From the NCBI RefSeq assembly GCF_040892595.1, contig NZ_JBFRYB010000001.1, positions 496,001 through 560,000 of the forward strand: a stretch of 64,000 nucleotides of DNA. Direction: 5' to 3'. Below are positions 63,617 to 64,000 of the stretch, one piece after another. Below the pieces are notes generated by a model that worked only from the letters and a program-made list of their open reading frames with translations, did not search any database and was not told the DNA's origin. The position numbers and the translations under genes were made by a program. The DNA is from Zhongshania sp. R06B22. GTDB lineage: Bacteria > Pseudomonadota > Gammaproteobacteria > Pseudomonadales > Spongiibacteraceae. The first letter of the stretch is position 1. Each line of letters starts with the position of its first letter.

Positions 63617-64000
63617 ATGGATGCTGCTCTTATGGATCGTTGGCTAGCTTTTATTTTTGTGGCGTTGTTGTCCGCGTGTGGCGGCTCATCCAATTCGAGT
63701 TCGTCAAACGCGGCGAACGACAGCGATACTAATGGCGAAATGACTTCCTCGCCCGGCGGTGGTGGCAACGCTGCCGTTCCAGGCAGTCCGTCCTCTTTTG
63801 GTGTGCCGGTGGCTAATCAAATACGGCCTGGCGTTGAAATCAGCGCAGATGGCAGTGGTTGCACAGGCAATTTTTTGTTTTCACCCAATGCCCAAACTGT
63901 ATATATCGGTGTCGCGGCGCATTGTTTCAGTGAAGATACCAACAGTGGGGTTGATGCCTGCGAAACGAATAATTTGCCAATAGGGTTTAATCAAGTCGTT
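63617..64000 (+). CDS. Trypsin-like serine protease lipoprotein (partial)
   Basis: 128 codons open to the window edge. Start at 63617 or at the in-frame ATG 63632. The lipobox is LLSAC, followed by a Ser/Asn/Gly/Asp-rich linker to about residue 70. The protease part begins with SGCTGNFLFS and has IGVAAHCFSE with the catalytic His in A-A-H-C, the S1 chymotrypsin-family signature. The Asp and Ser lie outside. Likely exported, membrane-anchored. Confidence 0.78.
   Translation, partial: MDAALMDRWLAFIFVALLSACGGSSNSSSSNAANDSDTNGEMTSSPGGGGNAAVPGSPSSFGVPVANQIRPGVEISADGSGCTGNFLFSPNAQTVYIGVAAHCFSEDTNSGVDACETNNLPIGFNQVV

Overview
The window looks like chromosome from a marine-type gammaproteobacterium, most likely of the Cellvibrionales/Spongiibacteraceae kind. 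This placement is an inference from gene content and order, not from a database match. Several blocks keep the classic gammaproteobacterial order: pckA-hslO-hslR-yrfG, trxA-rho-ubiD beside a divergent ppx/gppA-type gene, and tolC / yqiB-cpdA-yqiA-parE. Lipid genes are rich: two phasins with a PhaD-type regulator, paired acyl-CoA dehydrogenases, a long FadE, a FabH-like synthase, and a Cfa cluster. A Rieske oxygenase and a TonB receptor add to the picture of an aerobic lipid- or hydrocarbon-using Gram-negative.

Layout. 1-8.9 kb: a moaA-cupin-MoxR ATPase operon (MoxR runs off the left edge), a secreted repeat protein, a Rieske oxygenase, murI with a peroxiredoxin, cobS, a glycine-zipper protein and a PA2779/PA2778-type pair. 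8.9-11.2 kb: four small, AT-rich, same-strand ORFs separated by attC-like sites, read here as an integron cassette array without an integrase. 11.6-31.3 kb: tex, the phasin block, a methyltransferase, the pckA block, a TetR/acyl-CoA dehydrogenase operon, and a COG2907-DUF1365-Cfa operon with a divergent MFS carrier and chalcone-isomerase-like protein. 31.5-44.8 kb: TonB receptor, FabH-like enzyme, FadE, ilvD, MscS channel, NUDIX, SDR and HemW.

44.8-49.6 kb is the most accessory-looking stretch. It holds two translationally coupled Hcp-fold proteins carrying export signals (one Sec-secreted, one lipoprotein), about 1.5 kb of palindrome-rich non-coding repeats, and a solitary AT-rich P-loop ATPase. 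No other type VI secretion gene is visible. 49.6-64 kb returns to core genes (ubiD, rho, trxA, Ppx-like, elbB, waaA, tolC, yqiB, cpdA, yqiA, parE), then a VOC protein, an NAD(P)-binding protein, a cytochrome c5 and the start of a lipoprotein serine protease cut by the right edge.

No tRNA, rRNA, CRISPR array, complete insertion sequence or prophage was seen. The best candidates for undescribed biology are the exported Hcp-like pair, the cassette array, the structured repeat family and the lone ATPase.
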